DNA from: JALYUA01 sp038229875
GTDB lineage: Bacteria; Acidobacteriota; Thermoanaerobaculia; UBA5066; Gp7-AA6
Reading direction: 5' to 3'
Assembly: GCA_038229875.1 (NCBI GenBank)
Contig: JBBROA010000163.1
Coordinates: 1 to 7,659, forward strand
Length of the DNA: 7,659 nt
The position numbers and the translations under genes were made by a program. Shown here piece by piece: positions 6,389 to 7,659 of this stretch. The notes under the pieces were generated by a model, which saw nothing but the letters and a program-made list of their open reading frames with translations, did no database searches and was not told the DNA's origin. Numbering within the stretch: position 1 is the stretch's first letter; each line of letters starts with the position of its first letter.

Positions 6389-7393
6389 TTAGATCGTACA
6401 CCCCTCGAGCCCCGGCCGGAGCGCGAAGGAGAGGACCGCGCCACGCCGGCGGATCGCAATCCGGCGGCCGGCCTCGAACCGGAAGTCGCGGCCCGTCGAG
6501 AGAAGCCACCGGACGTCTTCCCGTTCCCGTCCGGTCATCGGGGGGCGTCCCGGGCGGGAAAAAGGCGCCGCGGCCGACTCGAGAGCGCGCCTCTGCAGGT
6601 CCGGCGCGCACCCCTGGAGGAGCGCTGCGTCGACGGCCATCGAGTCCGGTCCATGCCGCATTGCGGGCGCGATCCGCTCGAGAAACTGCCGGTCGAGCTC
6701 GTCTCTGACCCGGCGCCAGTGCCCCGCTTCGTCCTCCCACGACTGGATGAGCGGCGCCGGAGCGGCCAGGATCTCCCGCCGGATCCGGTTGCGCGCCAGG
6801 CGGAGGTCGCCATTTGATCCGTCGCGTCTCCAGGACACGCCGCGCGAGCGAAGGAACGAGAGGATCTCGGCCCGCGGGAGGCCGAGCAGGGGCCGGACGA
6901 CCCCGTCTTTCCGAAGCTCCCGCGGGCCGCCGAGTCCCGAAATCCCGGCGCGTCGCTCCCGCGCCAGCAGAAAGCACTCGAGGGCGTCCCCGGCATGATG
7001 CGCCGTGGCGATCCGCGCGGCTCCGGCCTCCCGGCTCATCTCGAGAAGCGCGCCATAACGGGCGAGCCGCGCTCCGGCCTCCGGCGACACTCGGTGCCGG
7101 CGAGCCTCTGCCCGGGCGTCGCGGTGTTTCCAGAAGAACGGGAGCGCGAGTCTCCGTGCGTGGTCCTTGACGAACGCGAGGTCGCGGTCGGCCTCACGAC
7201 CGCGCCACCCGTGATGGACGTGCGCCACCGAAAGGCGCCAGCGGTATTCGGACGCGAGCGAGGCCGCGCCGTGCAGGAGCGCGAGTGAGTCGGCGCCGCC
7301 CGATACCGCGAGCAGCACCCGCCCGCCCTTCGGAAGGAGGTCGGCCTCGGCGGCCCGCGCGAGCGCTTCGAGAATGGTGCCCAGAGAGAGGAT
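6389..7393 (-). CDS. tilS: tRNA(Ile)-lysidine synthase TilS (start uncertain)
   Basis: TilS uses ATP and lysine to convert C34 of the CAU-anticodon isoleucine tRNA to lysidine, so that it reads AUA. The ATP-pyrophosphatase loop LLAVSGGADSLALL is followed by HVHHGWRG, an EAGARLARYGALL stretch, ATAHHAGDALECFLL (family TAHHxDDQxET, so partly diverged), GISGLGG, RPLLGLPRAEI, DGSN and RNRIRREIL. A short C-terminal domain gives a compact enzyme of the Aquifex size class. The first ordinary start is a GTG at 7318, only four residues before SGGADS. The frame stays open to a TAG at 7432-7430, and the upstream residues TILEALARAAEADLLPKGGRV look like the normal TilS N-terminus. No ATG, GTG or TTG lies in that stretch. 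I give the ATC at 7393 (GAGG five bases upstream) as a working start; CTG 7384, ATT 7375 or a frameshift are alternatives. Confidence 0.85.
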   Translation of the reverse strand: MLSLGTILEALARAAEADLLPKGGRVLLAVSGGADSLALLHGAASLASEYRWRLSVAHVHHGWRGREADRDLAFVKDHARRLALPFFWKHRDARAEARRHRVSPEAGARLARYGALLEMSREAGAARIATAHHAGDALECFLLARERRAGISGLGGPRELRKDGVVRPLLGLPRAEILSFLRSRGVSWRRDGSNGDLRLARNRIRREILAAPAPLIQSWEDEAGHWRRVRDELDRQFLERIAPAMRHGPDSMAVDAALLQGCAPDLQRRALESAAAPFSRPGRPPMTGREREDVRWLLSTGRDFRFEAGRRIAIRRRGAVLSFALRPGLEGCTI

Positions 7394-7427
7394 GGTAGCC
7401 TCGGAACAGGCGGCAGGGGGGTCCTCG

Positions 7428-7436
7428 TGCTAGCAT
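7428..7436 (+). promoter_or_regulatory. Candidate extended -10 promoter of the tRNA gene
   Basis: TGCTAGCAT matches the extended -10 form (TGN then TANNNT). It would start transcription near 7443, giving a leader of about 12 bases before the mature tRNA, which is plausible. I see no good -35 hexamer. The site lies within the region between the divergent tRNA and tilS and overlaps the TAG that bounds the tilS frame. Confidence 0.35.
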
Positions 7437-7454
7437 CCTCGGTCCTCGTCCCGG

Positions 7455-7531
7455 GGCGGTGTAGCTCAGTTGGTCAGAGCAAGCGGCTCATATCCGCTGT
7501 GTCCGGGGTTCAAATCCCTGCACCGCCACCA
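7455..7531 (+). tRNA. tRNA with anticodon CAT, probably elongator tRNA-Met
   Basis: The cloverleaf is complete: acceptor GGCGGTG with CACCGCC, D stem GCTC/GAGC, anticodon stem AGCGG/CCGCT around loop CTCATAT (anticodon 7489-7491), T stem CGGGG/CCCTG with one G-T pair, T loop TTCAAAT, discriminator A and encoded CCA (7529-7531). The G1-C72 pair and the lack of three G-C pairs at the base of the anticodon stem exclude an initiator tRNA. CAT can then be elongator Met or the isoleucine tRNA that TilS modifies. The acceptor pairs G4-C69 and G5-C68 differ from the C-G pairs that Escherichia TilS prefers, which favours Met, but the gene lies divergently beside tilS and Ile2 cannot be excluded. U38 in the anticodon loop is less usual than A38. 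A structured repeat begins two bases after CCA. Confidence 0.95.
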
Positions 7532-7533
7532 CT

Positions 7534-7659
7534 ACCGTCGCCTCCGCTCACTGCGCGAGCTGCCTTCGCCGTGCGCGGCGAAGGCACCGGCCGGCGGCTC
7601 GGCCGGATGCGGCCTCGACCGCCGGCCTGCTCGCTTCGTTCGCTGCGGCTCCCGCCCCG
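7534..7659 (+). repeat. Structured gene-end repeat, copy B (after the tRNA), cut by window end
   Basis: Copy B starts two bases after the tRNA CCA and reads in the tRNA direction. It opens with the same ACCGTCGCCTCCGCTCAC block as copy A. Hairpin 1 (7562-7585) has a ten-base-pair stem, GCCTTCGCCG with CGGCGAAGGC, around loop TGCG. Hairpin 2 pairs GGCCGGCGG (7589-7597) with CCGCCGGCC (7619-7627) and has an inner GGCC/GGCC stem. CTTCGTTCGCTGCGGCTCC and CGCCCCG follow to the window edge, where copy A begins its third hairpin, so the element is probably truncated by the window. Stem pairs 9 and 10 of hairpin 1 and pairs 2 and 4 of hairpin 2 are swapped relative to copy A, with pairing kept. It could form the tRNA trailer or terminator, although no T-run is visible. 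Confidence 0.8.

Noticed and set aside
5847..6977. A 376-residue open frame extending hpt upstream into tilS
   Set aside because: Residues before the ATG at 6362 are a frame shadow of tilS; hpt has its own Shine-Dalgarno sequence and family-typical length from 6362.
7194..7436. An 80-residue minus-strand open frame starting with ATG upstream of tilS
   Set aside because: It is in the wrong frame for TilS and its Arg/Gly-rich translation resembles no protein; it matters only as a possible frameshifted tilS start.

Overview
This is a high-GC bacterial chromosome segment carrying one dense housekeeping cluster on the minus strand and one tRNA gene on the plus strand. Read in the direction of transcription (right to left) the protein genes are tilS, hpt, ftsH, folP, cdaA, ybbR and glmM, with glmM cut off by the left window edge. 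The order tilS-hpt-ftsH is an old bacterial arrangement (also in Bacillus), ftsH-folP-glmM is the Escherichia arrangement, and cdaA-ybbR-glmM is the c-di-AMP arrangement of Gram-positive and several other phyla. Having all three joined, with GC-rich codons, fits a deep-branching GC-rich phylum such as Acidobacteriota or a relative. That assignment is inference; no ribosomal RNA is present to confirm it.

Layout: 1-859 glmM 5' part; 856-1563 ybbR; 1563-2348 cdaA; 2345-3517 folP. These four genes overlap by 1 to 4 bases and are almost certainly translationally coupled. A 320-base gap (3518-3837) holds a long structured repeat and a REP-like palindrome. Then come ftsH (3838-5751), a 95-base gap, hpt (5847-6362), a 26-base gap and tilS (6389 to about 7393). 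A divergent tRNA with anticodon CAT lies at 7455-7531, and a second copy of the structured repeat fills the rest of the window.

Functionally the cluster joins decoding accuracy (TilS), purine salvage (Hpt-like), membrane proteolysis (FtsH), folate synthesis (FolP), c-di-AMP signalling (CdaA with its regulator YbbR/CdaR) and UDP-GlcNAc precursor supply for the cell wall (GlmM, a known partner of CdaA in other bacteria).

The most interesting non-genic signal is a pair of related elements of about 125 bases or more, in inverted orientation to each other. Each begins one or two bases after the end of a gene (the ftsH stop codon and the tRNA CCA) and runs in the same direction as that gene. They share conserved outer blocks and two hairpins in which four base pairs differ between copies by fully compensatory swaps. 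Other points worth checking are a divergent PRPP loop in the Hpt-like protein, the lack of an ordinary start codon where tilS should begin, and a possible leaderless start for folP.
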